This document shows, piece after piece, positions 22,901 to 31,756 of a stretch of DNA of 64,000 nt. Position 1 is the first letter of the stretch, and each line of letters begins with the position of its first letter. Position numbers and translations under genes: made by a program. The notes beneath the pieces are model-generated. The model did not search any database and was not told where the DNA came from. It saw only the letters and a list, made by a program, of their open reading frames with translations. This DNA comes from Caecitellus pseudoparvulus (Eukaryota > Bigyra: Bicosoecida), in NCBI GenBank assembly GCA_965644315.1, contig CBFFRQ010000051.1, positions 62,001-126,000 of the forward strand, written 5' to 3'.

Positions 22901-24928
22901 CAGCGCTCCGGGTGCACAGTGGCCAGGCCACACGGGAAACTCAAACCCTCTGCATCTTTGAAGAACATGCCTGGCGTCCACAGCGCACAGCCAACGTGGC
23001 ACCAGGCAACAATGCCCCCATTAAGACCACCATCATCGCCGCCAGGGGTTTCGGGGGTAGCTAGCGGTTTCAGCGCCCGGTTTGAGCGGATGGGGCACAG
23101 AACACACTTGGGTGCCTGCACGCCCGCCCTGCACGCCTCACACACGAAACCTGAGGTCGGAATAGGACCAGGCACTCCTGGTAGCTGTTTGGCATCGGGT
23201 GGGCTGTCTGCATCGGGTTCGTAGAATCGAGGCTCAGGCCCAGGCGTGCTGCGCTGCGGTACCGCTGGCACTCTGTGCCTGCCATCGCTCGACAAGTCCA
23301 CACCAAAGCACGCCTCGTGCACACCGAGTCCGCAGCACTCACACACCACTAGGGGCGAACCCTTGTCCCCTGCACACCCACACACGCCACACTCAAGGTC
23401 CTCGCCAACGGAGATGAGGACACCCCTGCCATCGCGAGTCTGGGGTGGTTTCTCTTGCTGTACAGTTGCGGGCGGGGGTGCAGTGTCGCTTGGCTGACTC
23501 ATGGCACTCGAGCTGGCCTTCGCCAATTGCACGAGCAGTGCAGCTGCACTGCCCTTGGGAGGGCGCGATCGCTTCTTGCCTCCTGAGCGCTTGCCGTCAC
23601 TGGCTTCTGAGACTGCAGCGTCACCGCTCTTGCCCGAACCAGCCTTGCTACCACTGGCCTTGCCCGAACCAGCCTTGCTACCACTGGCCTTGCCAGCACC
23701 AGCCTTGCCACCACTGGCCTTGCCCGAACCAGCTTTGCCACCACTGGCCTTGCCCGAACCAACCTTGCCCGAACCAACCTTGCCCGAACCAGCCTTGCCA
23801 GCAGTGGCCTTGCCCGAACCAGCCTTGCCCGAACCAGCCTTGCCCGAACCAGCCTTGCCAGCACTGGCCTTGCCCGAACCAGCCTTGCCCAAACCAGCCT
23901 TGCCAGCACTGGCCTTGCTCGAACCAGCCTTGTTTGCACTGCTCTCCTCGACCTCTAGCTGAGCAGGCACAGCGTCACCGAGCATGCCGCCCAACTGCTC
24001 TTTGGCAGTGCTTTGCAGCATCTTCGCTGTGGCCTTGCGCTGGCGGCGTGATACGCGTTTCGCCGAGGACATGTCTGCTGGCGCCGATGACGGCACACTG
24101 GCAGTGTCTGTAGCGGGACTGGAGGCTGCTTGTGCCAGTCTTCGGGCGCGAGAGGCCTGCTTGAACGCGGCAGCGGACAGAGCAGGGGAGGTGGCCGGCT
24201 GCTCGGTCAACCCGAACGTGTCATCGGCAGTGTTCGCAAGACTGCGCCGGCCCTGGCTGCGGTAGGTAGCAGCCTGCTGCAAGAGTGCGGAAGACTGCCC
24301 TGCTCGGGCAGAGCGGTGCATGGCATGTGCGGCACGGCCGACAATGGAGCTGGGTGTGTGGGGCGGAGTGGAGGCGTGGTGGGATGGAGTGGACTTCGCA
24401 GACAACGGGCGACGAGACGCTGGGAGTCTCTTCCCTCGGCGCTTGGGCGTGGAGGGCGCCTCAAAGTCGAATTCGTCCGCCGCCTTTGGGCTGGGAGCAG
24501 GGTTTGCTGTTTGGACAGGAGTTGGTGGGGTGACACCAGTCACGCCAGAAGGGACGGAGGTCACCCCATCATTCGGAGAACCTGCGCAGGGTAGCATTAT
24601 GGGTATGTGGCTCTGTATAACGTGGTTTACTGGTCGTAGCGAAGGCTTGCAGTCTTGAACAGCGCAAGGTGTGTCAGCGGCGCTGTCGCTCAAATGCCGC
24701 ACAACCACACGCACGCTGCTCGGAGCCAGGGAGACTTCCTGCAACCCGTTGGAAGCGCCTTCGCAGAGGCTTTCCTGTGGAGGTCGGGACTTGACTTTCG
24801 ACATCCCCAAGGGAGGACAGCTTGCTCCCAGATGTGAGGGGCTTTGCCGGCACAGCAGGTTCGGTGTCTGCAGCCAAGTCTGAGGCGCCCGTGCTTCCCC
24901 TGCGGCGGCTCAAGCGTCGTGCAGGCAT
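19984..24928 (-). CDS. ORC2: PHD-ePHD-PHD finger protein fused to origin recognition complex subunit 2
   Basis: Exon 1 is 24928-24715 and exon 2 is 24581-19984; the 133-base intron (GTGCGTG...GCGCAG) restores frame exactly, giving 1603 residues. Order of parts: a basic disordered N-terminus; a Lys/Gly/Ser repeat tract near residues 290-390; PHD finger 1 near 465 (CGVCGCAGDKGSPLVVCECC...VHEACFG); an extended PHD near 565-750 (WCHVGCALWTPGMFF, CTLCKKRK, then CCAAFHPLCG and YCPKHS); and PHD finger 2 near 761-808 (CVVCRGTDNAALMVVCDAC...GDWFCSTC). From about 918 to the end is an ORC2 body: HIREQFGHWRSLL, RSILAYGVGSKKALLEEFA, VVNGYTPGVTLKGLC, LVLHNLDGHGFRS, and a winged-helix end LTPNHRAILAIL. ORC2 is a core subunit of the replication origin-binding complex. 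The PHD array would add a histone-reading module. The join lies inside one uninterrupted 4.6-kb exon. Large disordered inserts split the ORC2 part. Confidence 0.88.
23627..23935 (-). repeat. 15-base minisatellite encoding (A/S)GSGK-type repeats inside the ORC2 fusion gene
   Basis: On the plus strand the unit CCTTGCCCGAACCAG repeats about 20 times with variants, mostly in register. Translated from the minus strand it gives alternating AGSGK, ASAGK and VGSGK units, a lysine every five residues. The tract sits between a disordered N-terminus and the first PHD finger. It resembles histone H1-like or nucleolar basic tails. Copy number is likely variable between strains (inference). Confidence 0.9.
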
Positions 24929-25319
24929 GCTGAGGGGAGGATTACTCAATGGTGCACAAAGTAAAGGTGCGAGTGTGTCTTGAGCCTCACGTGGCGGGAG
25001 CCAACTGAGCCTCTTCCTCGCCCGATGAGCTTCGCAATTTCCGCAGGCACCTGGCAGCTGCAAGGACGCTTGGACAGTGCTAGGACGGTAGAGGGGCTGG
25101 GAACAAAGCTGGCCAAGCTAACCTAACCAGACTTCCCCAGATTCCCCTCTAAATTTTCATGGGTGTCAAGTTTGACGCTCGACGGCAAGTGGCCTGGCGC
25201 GGCAATCTTCCGGACTTCGCCATATTCCCCGTGCTCACCACCACCACATCCTGCATGTAGGCCAGGCTGGAGCCAGTGCAGGGCGCAGGCAAGCACGTGG
25301 ACATCCACCCACCGCCAGC
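24929..25319. promoter_or_regulatory. Divergent promoter between the ORC2 fusion and mevalonate kinase
   Basis: This 391-base region separates the two starts. CAATTTCCGCA at 25035-25045 is the motif TGCGGAAATTG on the minus strand, about 107 bases upstream of the ORC2 fusion ATG. An in-frame upstream alternative start at 25063 for the ORC2 gene is possible but would overlap this motif. No other gene is seen. Confidence 0.4.
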
Positions 25320-27140
25320 ATGGCCAGCCCAGCACCGACCGCACCACACGCACGCGCCTCGGCGCCGGGCAAGCTCATCCTCTTTGGCGAGCATGCCGTG
25401 GTCTACGGCAAGACAGCCGTGGCAGGCGCCTTGTCGGACTTGCGTGTCTTCGTCCGAGCGGTGCGTCGTGAGGCCCTGCCTCCGTCTGCAGGCCGGCATC
25501 GCACGCTTGCGCGTGCTCACACAGGACGCGACACGGGACGGCGCCTTGACCATCAACATCCCCGCCTTGGTGAAGGGGGCTCAAGATGTGGCTCTGACAT
25601 GGCCTCTGGAAAGCCTAGATGGGCCTGTCATGCAGGCTCTGGCTGCGTGTGGTGCGTGCAGCGCCACTGCGTGCCGCATACCACTGCGCCATGCAAGCTT
25701 TGTCGCCGGGCACCCTGCGCAGATGCACGCAAGGCCGTGCAGCCCATTCCTGGCGTGTGTGAGGCGTTGGAGAGTTTGTGCACAGAGTACGACCCTCTCA
25801 TCCGAAAGGCCATCATTCCCACTGCCTTCCTGGCTCTTGCAATGGTGGGAGGGCATCTTCGGCGTGAAGGTGCAAAATCCGCAACCTCCTGCACTGGCCT
25901 CGCGGTGCACATTGAAAGCGACACCAGCACCTTACCTGTAGCAGCAGGGCTAGGTTCTAGTGCCGCCTTCTCAGTGGCCACGGCAGCTGCGCTTCTGGCC
26001 CTGTTCCGGCAGCTGGAAGGCAAAGGCATGGCCGGGGAGCCAGCAGGTGCTGCTGGCGCTCCACACACACCACTGGCTGGCGAGCCCGTGGTGGTGCCCT
26101 CTGAAGCGTCCCTGTCCCTCATCAACGCCTGGGCGTACTCTGCCGAGACGCTCTTCCACGGTGCGCCATCAGGCCTGGACAACACGGTGTCCACGTATGG
26201 CGGCGCCATCGCGTACCGCAAGTCGCCCCAGTACATCCACCGTGTCCAGGACATGCCGCAGTTGCCGATCCTGGTGACGAACACGAAGGTGCCGAAGGAC
26301 ACCAAGGCCCTCGTGGCGGGGGTGCGCACGCGGTACGACGCCCACCCCACCATTGTCGCGCCCATCATCGACGCAATTGAGGAGGTGTCCAACGCCTTCC
26401 TTGAGCAGGTGGAGCACCACGCCGTGACCACCGCCGACGCACGCCGCCTCATGGTGGGCGCCTCAGCCGACGGCAGTGAGATCGCGCACGCCTCCAACCG
26501 GGGCACCTCCGCCCAAGGCAGCGGCGGCCTCTCCAGCCCTGTGCCCACAGAACCCGGCCGCCCTCGTGTCCGCACCGTGTCCTGGGATGCCGCCGCCGGC
26601 AGCCTCGTCGCAGACACACAGCAGCTCATCCACATGAACCAGGGCTTGCTGGACGCACTGGGGGTGGGGCACCCCGCCATTGACGCCGTGCGCGCCACTG
26701 CTGCGCGCGTGCTGCCTGGAGCGGCCACCAAACTCACCGGAGCAGGTGGAGGTGGCTGTGCCTTGACGCTGCTGCCCGAGGGGGTGGGGGCGGAGGGGGG
26801 TGACGCGCTCGTGCAGGCCCTGGAGCAGCTCAGCTGGGCATCAGGCAAGCATGGCGCCCATGTGCCCTTCGTGTGTGTGCGTACGGCCATGGCTGGTGCA
26901 GGCGTGCTGGTGGAGCAGCCGTGTCTTGTGTCTGCAGCCGCCTCGGCTGAGCAGGCAGACTCTGACGTCACGACCGGCGTGTACGTGTCGCGGCGCCGGG
27001 CTGCCCTCATTGCCGCAGACAAGCGGCGCCGAGAGGAGCGGAAGCACTTGACGCACTTCATCGTGCCGCTGGGCCTGGCACTGTCGGTGGGGGCAGGTTT
27101 GTTGAAATCCTGGCTGGGCAAGGCCGCAGCACCGGCATGA
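25320..27140 (+). CDS. MVK: Mevalonate kinase with C-terminal hydrophobic tail
   Basis: Exons 25320-25460, 25525-25651 and 25723-27140 encode 561 residues. It phosphorylates mevalonate in the sterol/isoprenoid mevalonate pathway. GHMP-kinase motifs are plain: SAPGKLILFGEHAVVYGK (residues 14-31), PVAAGLGSSAAFSVA (ATP-binding loop), SAETLFHGAPSGLDNTVSTYGG, and KLTGAGGGGCALTLL. For intron 1 I prefer the acceptor at 25524 (64-base intron), because it gives LRVFVRA-DATRDGALTINIP, matching the usual spacing. A 31-base alternative ending at 25491 is also in frame. The protein is about 165 residues longer than human MVK, with Gly/Ala inserts. The end is a Lys/Arg-rich stretch, then FIVPLGLALSVGAGLL and a short tail, a tail-anchor-like arrangement. 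The presence of MVK argues against core chlorophyte origin. Confidence 0.92.
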   Translation: MASPAPTAPHARASAPGKLILFGEHAVVYGKTAVAGALSDLRVFVRAVRREALPPSAGRHRTLARAHTGRDTGRRLDHQHPRLGEGGSRCGSDMASGKPRWACHAGSGCVWCVQRHCVPHTTAPCKLCRRAPCADARKAVQPIPGVCEALESLCTEYDPLIRKAIIPTAFLALAMVGGHLRREGAKSATSCTGLAVHIESDTSTLPVAAGLGSSAAFSVATAAALLALFRQLEGKGMAGEPAGAAGAPHTPLAGEPVVVPSEASLSLINAWAYSAETLFHGAPSGLDNTVSTYGGAIAYRKSPQYIHRVQDMPQLPILVTNTKVPKDTKALVAGVRTRYDAHPTIVAPIIDAIEEVSNAFLEQVEHHAVTTADARRLMVGASADGSEIAHASNRGTSAQGSGGLSSPVPTEPGRPRVRTVSWDAAAGSLVADTQQLIHMNQGLLDALGVGHPAIDAVRATAARVLPGAATKLTGAGGGGCALTLLPEGVGAEGGDALVQALEQLSWASGKHGAHVPFVCVRTAMAGAGVLVEQPCLVSAAASAEQADSDVTTGVYVSRRRAALIAADKRRREERKHLTHFIVPLGLALSVGAGLLKSWLGKAAAPA

Positions 27141-27361
27141 GTGCTGCCACACCCCGCTCAAATGCACAAATCTGGGCCCACACTGCATGCTGCGTGAATG
27201 ATGGATTGAGGTGGCTTCTGCATCCATGCGCGGTCCGCTGCCCTTGACACTAGCCTCCATAGTGTGCCCAGGCGCAGGCTGCTGCCCAGCTCGGGAGTTT
27301 CGCCTGTGCCACCTCTGGAAACCCTTTGAATGGATGAGCGGGGTGATTTCTAAGTTTCAAC

Positions 27362-28729
27362 ATGGCAGGGCACCTGCAGCTGACGTTTATCGATGATGAC
27401 GACATTCTGGGCGACGCAGGCCCCGCCCTGACTCCTTCGTTCTCCATCACGCAGCCTCAACAGGCTGGCGCCAGCGGCGTTTCATCTGCAGCAGCAGCGC
27501 ACGCCAGGCCTGTCCCCGACCTCGATGACAGCCAAAGAGAGCCTGCTGCGGCATTTCAATACTCCCTCAGCACATTTTCCCAGCCAGATGTCTCGCGACC
27601 CATTTCGCCAGTCCTGCCGGCGAGCTCCCTGGGCGGATCTGTGCGAGGGCGAGAGCCAACGCAGCCCCTCCCCGTCCCGGCACCCTCCACGCTGACAGCC
27701 CCCAGCCCCAAGCGGCCACGCGCCGTCCCAGCATACACGGCAGGCAATGCCCTCCTGGAGGGCACGCTGTCCCTCCCCAGCCAGCCCTTCATGCCCCCCC
27801 CTCCACCCCGCACCTCGCCCCCGCGTGCTGGAACGGCAGCCGCAGTCCCGTCTCACGCAAGCGCCAGGCAGCCCCCTGCCAGCCAAGGGAGCGGTCATGT
27901 GTCTGGGATCGTGCAGCAGCAAGGCTCAAGCCAGGCGTCGGCTGGGGTGCCGGAGTTTGGTGCTGCATCGCCCCAGCAGTCCGGCACCCAAGCGAGTCCA
28001 CACGCCACACCTCCTCGTGACGCAGGCGCCGGGGGCCAGACCAAGACGCACATCCCAGGCCCGGCTGGGGCCTTCTTTCGCGGAGGTGGGGACGCAGACA
28101 CCTCTGGCCTGCCTCCTAGCCACGCTGATGCGGATGACACGTCTGCCAGTGCAATCCCCGCAAACCCAGCGGTGCCCGAAGGTGGCGAGCCCACGTCAGG
28201 GATATTCGGTCCTGGCCAGCGCGTGGACGCGGCGTGGTTGTCCACAGGTGCCTGGCGCACCCTCGCCATTGATCTGGACCTGCCACCCGAGGCCACGCCC
28301 TGGGGGCGAGTGGAGGGTGCCGCCGCGCCTACACCGTCGAGTGCTCCTGCCGTGCCCAGCACCGTGGTGCCGTTGCGCACCTTCACATTACGGGCAGCGG
28401 AGAACCCACGCATGTGCTGGAAAGGTGTGCCTGGCGTGGGCGTCGTCATCACAGCGTACAGGGCCACGGCAGCAGGGGCGCTGGCGACGGTGCAGGATTG
28501 GTCTGGCAGTGCGCGCGCACTGCTTGCCAGGGACGTCGTGCAGGACTTTGGCAGTCGACTGGGCGTGGGCAGCTGCCTGTCCCTGGCAGGCGTGGCTGTC
28601 ATACAGCCCTCCCCTGGCGTGCTGTACTTGAACGTGCTCTCTGACACGGTGAGCAAGGTGTACGCCAGCGACACGCGCCAGCCCGCGCCACGACACACCC
28701 AGCAGCAGTCACAATCGGGTTCTGGGTAG
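27362..28729 (+). CDS. HROB-like OB-fold protein (homologous recombination factor)
   Basis: This intronless gene encodes 455 residues. The first 280 residues are disordered, rich in Pro/Ser/Ala. The C-terminal part matches the conserved HROB (C17orf53/MCM8IP) pattern. AWRTLAIDLDLPPE is followed by an OB-fold segment VPGVGVVITAYRA...ATVQDWSGSARALL, then LGVGSCLSLAGVAVIQPSP and LYLNVLSDTVSKVYASD. HROB loads and activates the MCM8-MCM9 helicase in recombination-associated DNA synthesis, in the nucleus. The order (disordered N-terminus, short conserved motif, OB fold at the end) fits the family. It could be another OB-fold DNA-repair protein; I cannot run an alignment. The ATG at 27362 is the first in frame. 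Confidence 0.6.
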   Translation: MAGHLQLTFIDDDDILGDAGPALTPSFSITQPQQAGASGVSSAAAAHARPVPDLDDSQREPAAAFQYSLSTFSQPDVSRPISPVLPASSLGGSVRGREPTQPLPVPAPSTLTAPSPKRPRAVPAYTAGNALLEGTLSLPSQPFMPPPPPRTSPPRAGTAAAVPSHASARQPPASQGSGHVSGIVQQQGSSQASAGVPEFGAASPQQSGTQASPHATPPRDAGAGGQTKTHIPGPAGAFFRGGGDADTSGLPPSHADADDTSASAIPANPAVPEGGEPTSGIFGPGQRVDAAWLSTGAWRTLAIDLDLPPEATPWGRVEGAAAPTPSSAPAVPSTVVPLRTFTLRAAENPRMCWKGVPGVGVVITAYRATAAGALATVQDWSGSARALLARDVVQDFGSRLGVGSCLSLAGVAVIQPSPGVLYLNVLSDTVSKVYASDTRQPAPRHTQQQSQSGSG

Positions 28730-28969
28730 CTGGCACACGGCGGGCAGGCTGCCCATCATGCGTTTCACTGTGACCCGTCATGCACGCACGTGGCGAGCAG
28801 CACTGGGTGGGTCGTGGTGCGTGTCCAGAGCCAGAACACGAGTGCGCACTATACGCTACACGTCACTCGTGCATTCGCCTCTCTTCTGCTCGCCAACGGT
28901 CACGCCTACTCAGCCCACCCTAACCAATGCACCTTGGTTTCATCTTTTCCATCATGCACTGCAGCCTGT

Positions 28970-30807
28970 CTAGCCCGAAGGGGTGTCGGCCTTGACAGCT
29001 TCGCCTGACAAGTCGAACGAGGCTGGTCGGGGAACACTGCGGCGTCGCGTGCTCTGCAGTCCCCAGCCTTCTCGGCGTCGTTTCTGCCCGCCAACGGGGA
29101 CCGCCGGCCCTGCACAAGCAGCCTTGTCGGAGAACCCCCGCGGAGGTGCAGCCGTGACGCGCAGGCGCGCCATCAACGCCTCATGCTCGGTGGCAGAGCG
29201 CACACTCGTCATGCGGCTGACCAGCCACTCCAGGCGACCTTCCCGCAGCGACTCGCGCCGGGCGTCCAGCCACGCGAGCGCGATGAACGGCAAGAGCAGC
29301 TGCAGGTGCGCCCACGACAGAGTGTGGAAGTGCCCCTTGGAGAGGTCAGGCGGGGTGAGGTCGCCCCACCCTGAGTCCCGGGGGTTGGGCCCCACGGCAG
29401 CGTTATACGCCACCTGCACGAACCTGTACAGCTTGTCGGCCTTGGACTCCCTGGTGCCACTGGCAGCGTCCCGCAGTGAGGCCAGCAGCAGGTCCTCGAG
29501 CAGAGGGGGGTCCTGGCCGTTCCCCAGCACGCCGATGGCGGCGAAGTTGGCAGCGTGCAGCGCCTTGATGTCCGGCTTGGTGAAGGACTCCTTCCCACCG
29601 CGGGCTCTCTTTGGCCTGTACCATGCAATCCAGTCCTCCTCCTCAGTGTTCCCTTTCAGCACTTGGATGCGGTGGTCAACCTCTCGGCGGCCGGCCGCTG
29701 AGCGGCTGACAGCATCTCCGCCAATCTCTTTCTGAATGCCCACAATCCCCGTCGCGCCGTCCATGAACTTCCGAACACGCGCTCGCATGCGCTTTTGACC
29801 CGCAGCGTACCCACCCATGCCCTCCCTGACGCTGGCGACGGCTGCTTGCACGGCCGCCCACACCGCGGAGTGCTCCCCTTCCGAGACCCCCTGCAAGGGG
29901 GCCTCCAAGCCCAGGGCGCCCATCCACTCTGGCAGGCGACTCTCCTGGCGCTCCACCATGGCCTTGACTGCATCCAAGGTCCCGCCCCCAAAGACACCCA
30001 CACCCCCCTCCAAGACGGCCCGGGTCCACAACCGGCGGAAGGCGGCCGCAGGGTTCCCCTGCCCTTCGCCAAATGCAACCAGCGGGCAGTCCTGGGGCTT
30101 GCCTCCCTGGGCTGTGCTGACCTGCACTGGACTTGAGATCGCCTGCAGAAGGGCTGCGTTGGCCTGCACTTGGCGCTGAAGTTTCAGGGTCGTGGCGGCC
30201 TGCACTTGGCGCACAAGTTGCGCGATGGTGGCGGCCTGTGCTGCCACGATCTCCTCCACCACCTGCATGTGGATGGCAAGGCCTCTCAACAACTTGCGCC
30301 TGGCACGCGCATCGGAGCTGCTGGTAAGTTTTTGCAGATGTGGGAGGTGGATCCCGTCATGCCAATCCTGGCTTCCAGCGGTGGCGGGCGCCTCGCCTGC
30401 GCAGGAGCGAAGCCAGCCAGTGCATGCACAAGCCAAGCGCTGCGTCTTCAGCACGTGCAGCCGGGCGTACCTGCACCATCTGACGGCTGCTCAGATTGTC
30501 CTTCAAGTGTTTGCATCAATGCTGCAAAGCTTGCCCGCAGAAATTCCCTGCCTGAGGGGTCGGCGCAGGCACAGGCGTGTTGGCGTGGCGTGTTTGAGGA
30601 AAAACTTGCCACAGCAAACTCACGGCTCAAGGTCCCAAAGTCGAAGCCTCGGCTTCCTCGCCCCTCGACACGTGTCCCTTGTAGCCTTTCCTCTGCAAAT
30701 CGCCTCACTTTCGTCTTGGCGGCCGTGTGCTTTAGAGCAGGGAGGGTGCTCGGCGCACTGGCTGCGTCGACAGGGGGCACCTGCCCCCCTGAGGGAGGGG
30801 CGCTCAT
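28970..30807 (-). CDS. Hypothetical protein, two exons, not recognised
   Basis: Exons 30807-30471 and 30396-28970 (intron 74 bases, GTACGCC...GCGCAG) encode 587 residues. I do not recognise a family. Residues about 60-110 include a conserved-looking FDFGTLSREFAVASF segment. A predicted helical stretch rich in Gln/Ala follows (VVEEIVAAQAATIAQLVRQ). A globular-looking C-terminal half contains EEEDWIAWYRPKRARGGKESFTKPD, DKLYRFVQVAYNAAVG and a hydrophobic LLLPFIALAWLDARRESL helix. The end is basic with KRRR, a possible nuclear signal. It runs divergently from the zinc-finger gene and convergently with HROB. Confidence 0.7.
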
Positions 30808-30969
30808 GAGGGGAGTGGGCTTGCACCAGGGATCTAGTCGCAACAAACATACAAATCAACAATACTTGATCACAGGAGAGGTGTTGGGTTTGGCGAATGG
30901 TGCAGACTGCCCCACTGTGGTGGCGTTGCAAGTGCGGTAATTGCTTCTGCCTGCGCAGTTTGAGCAGAC
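30808..30969. promoter_or_regulatory. Short divergent promoter with TGCGGTAATTG
   Basis: Only 162 bases separate the start of the unrecognised minus-strand gene from the zinc-finger gene. TGCGGTAATTG at 30933-30943, a one-base variant of the recurrent motif, lies 26 bases before the plus-strand ATG. It is followed by CTGCGCAG, which could be an acceptor of a tiny 5' UTR intron. Confidence 0.4.
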
Positions 30970-31620
30970 ATGGCCTCGCACGATGAGGTCGCGATCTGCC
31001 CGTACTGCCAGAAGACCTTTGTTAACTCCACTAGAGTTTTGCAGCACTTGCGTTTCTGCAAGAAGAATCCCCACACCATTGGCACTGGGCTCCACCGCAG
31101 CGTGAAGAAGTCTCACCGCCTTCGTGCCCGTGACATTCGCTTTGTTTACAAGGCTCCACAGCTCACCCATGCAGCATCCCCCAAAGTTGGGGCCACAGCC
31201 CAGCACGATGCAACAAATCATGTTGCTGCTCAGCCGGTTGCAGGGTCTCAAGCGGCCCCTGGTGCCAACGCAGCCGCTGGCGCAGGCGCTGCCGCACCCA
31301 CTAGCGCACCCACGGCAAAGCCAGTAGCAGCCCTCCACTACGCTCCACAAAGCCTGGAGTCCAGCGATGACGAGTCCAGCGATAGCATGTTCGCTTCTGA
31401 GCCAGAATCGCTTGGAGCGGCTGCTTCCCCCGACTGGTCATCGTCCAGCTCTTTCAGCGAAGAGAGCGATGAGGGTGATCAGGAGTATTGGGACTATTGG
31501 ATCGATGAAAGTGTCGAGGCTGGGGAGCCGGCTGCCCGCCCTCCCTCCACTGCGCACACCTCCCAGACACCCCAAACATCACGCGGTGAAGGTCTGCTTG
31601 AGCACATCGTGCAGAAGTGA
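30970..31620 (+). CDS. Small single zinc-finger protein with acidic tail
   Basis: The frame encodes 216 residues. One zinc finger at the N-terminus, CPYCQKTFVNSTRVLQHLRFC (residues about 10-30), uses Cys-Cys-His-Cys ligands. A basic stretch follows (RSVKKSHRLRARD). The second half is a disordered Ala/Pro linker and a strongly acidic, Ser-rich region (DDESSDSMF, EESDEGDQEYWDYW), the composition of transcription activators. A nucleic-acid-binding or transcription role is inferred. An alternative 3' end is possible: removing 31586-31634 (49 bases, GTGAAG...CGCAG) shifts into a frame that reads VRAYDWDCLVAVLQEAKSM... and stops at 31756. That peptide looks helical and protein-like. Confidence 0.6.
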   Translation: MASHDEVAICPYCQKTFVNSTRVLQHLRFCKKNPHTIGTGLHRSVKKSHRLRARDIRFVYKAPQLTHAASPKVGATAQHDATNHVAAQPVAGSQAAPGANAAAGAGAAAPTSAPTAKPVAALHYAPQSLESSDDESSDSMFASEPESLGAAASPDWSSSSSFSEESDEGDQEYWDYWIDESVEAGEPAARPPSTAHTSQTPQTSRGEGLLEHIVQK

Positions 31621-31756
31621 TGCGATCCACGCAGTCCGAGCGTACGACTGGGACTGTCTTGTTGCTGTGCTCCAGGAGGCCAAGTCCATGTCGGAAGCCC
31701 TGCTTGTCATCCGGGCTCACATGCCTCAGCACCCCAAAATGAAACCCCCAAAGTAG

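Noticed and set aside
23627-23935. CRISPR-like regular repeat
   Set aside because: The repeat is 15 bases without unique spacers and encodes a periodic peptide in frame with the ORC2 fusion. The genome is eukaryotic.
25628-27121. 497-codon open frame antisense to mevalonate kinase
   Set aside because: It mirrors the sense gene in a GC-rich region where antisense frames stay open; it has no motif, and the sense strand has full GHMP motifs.
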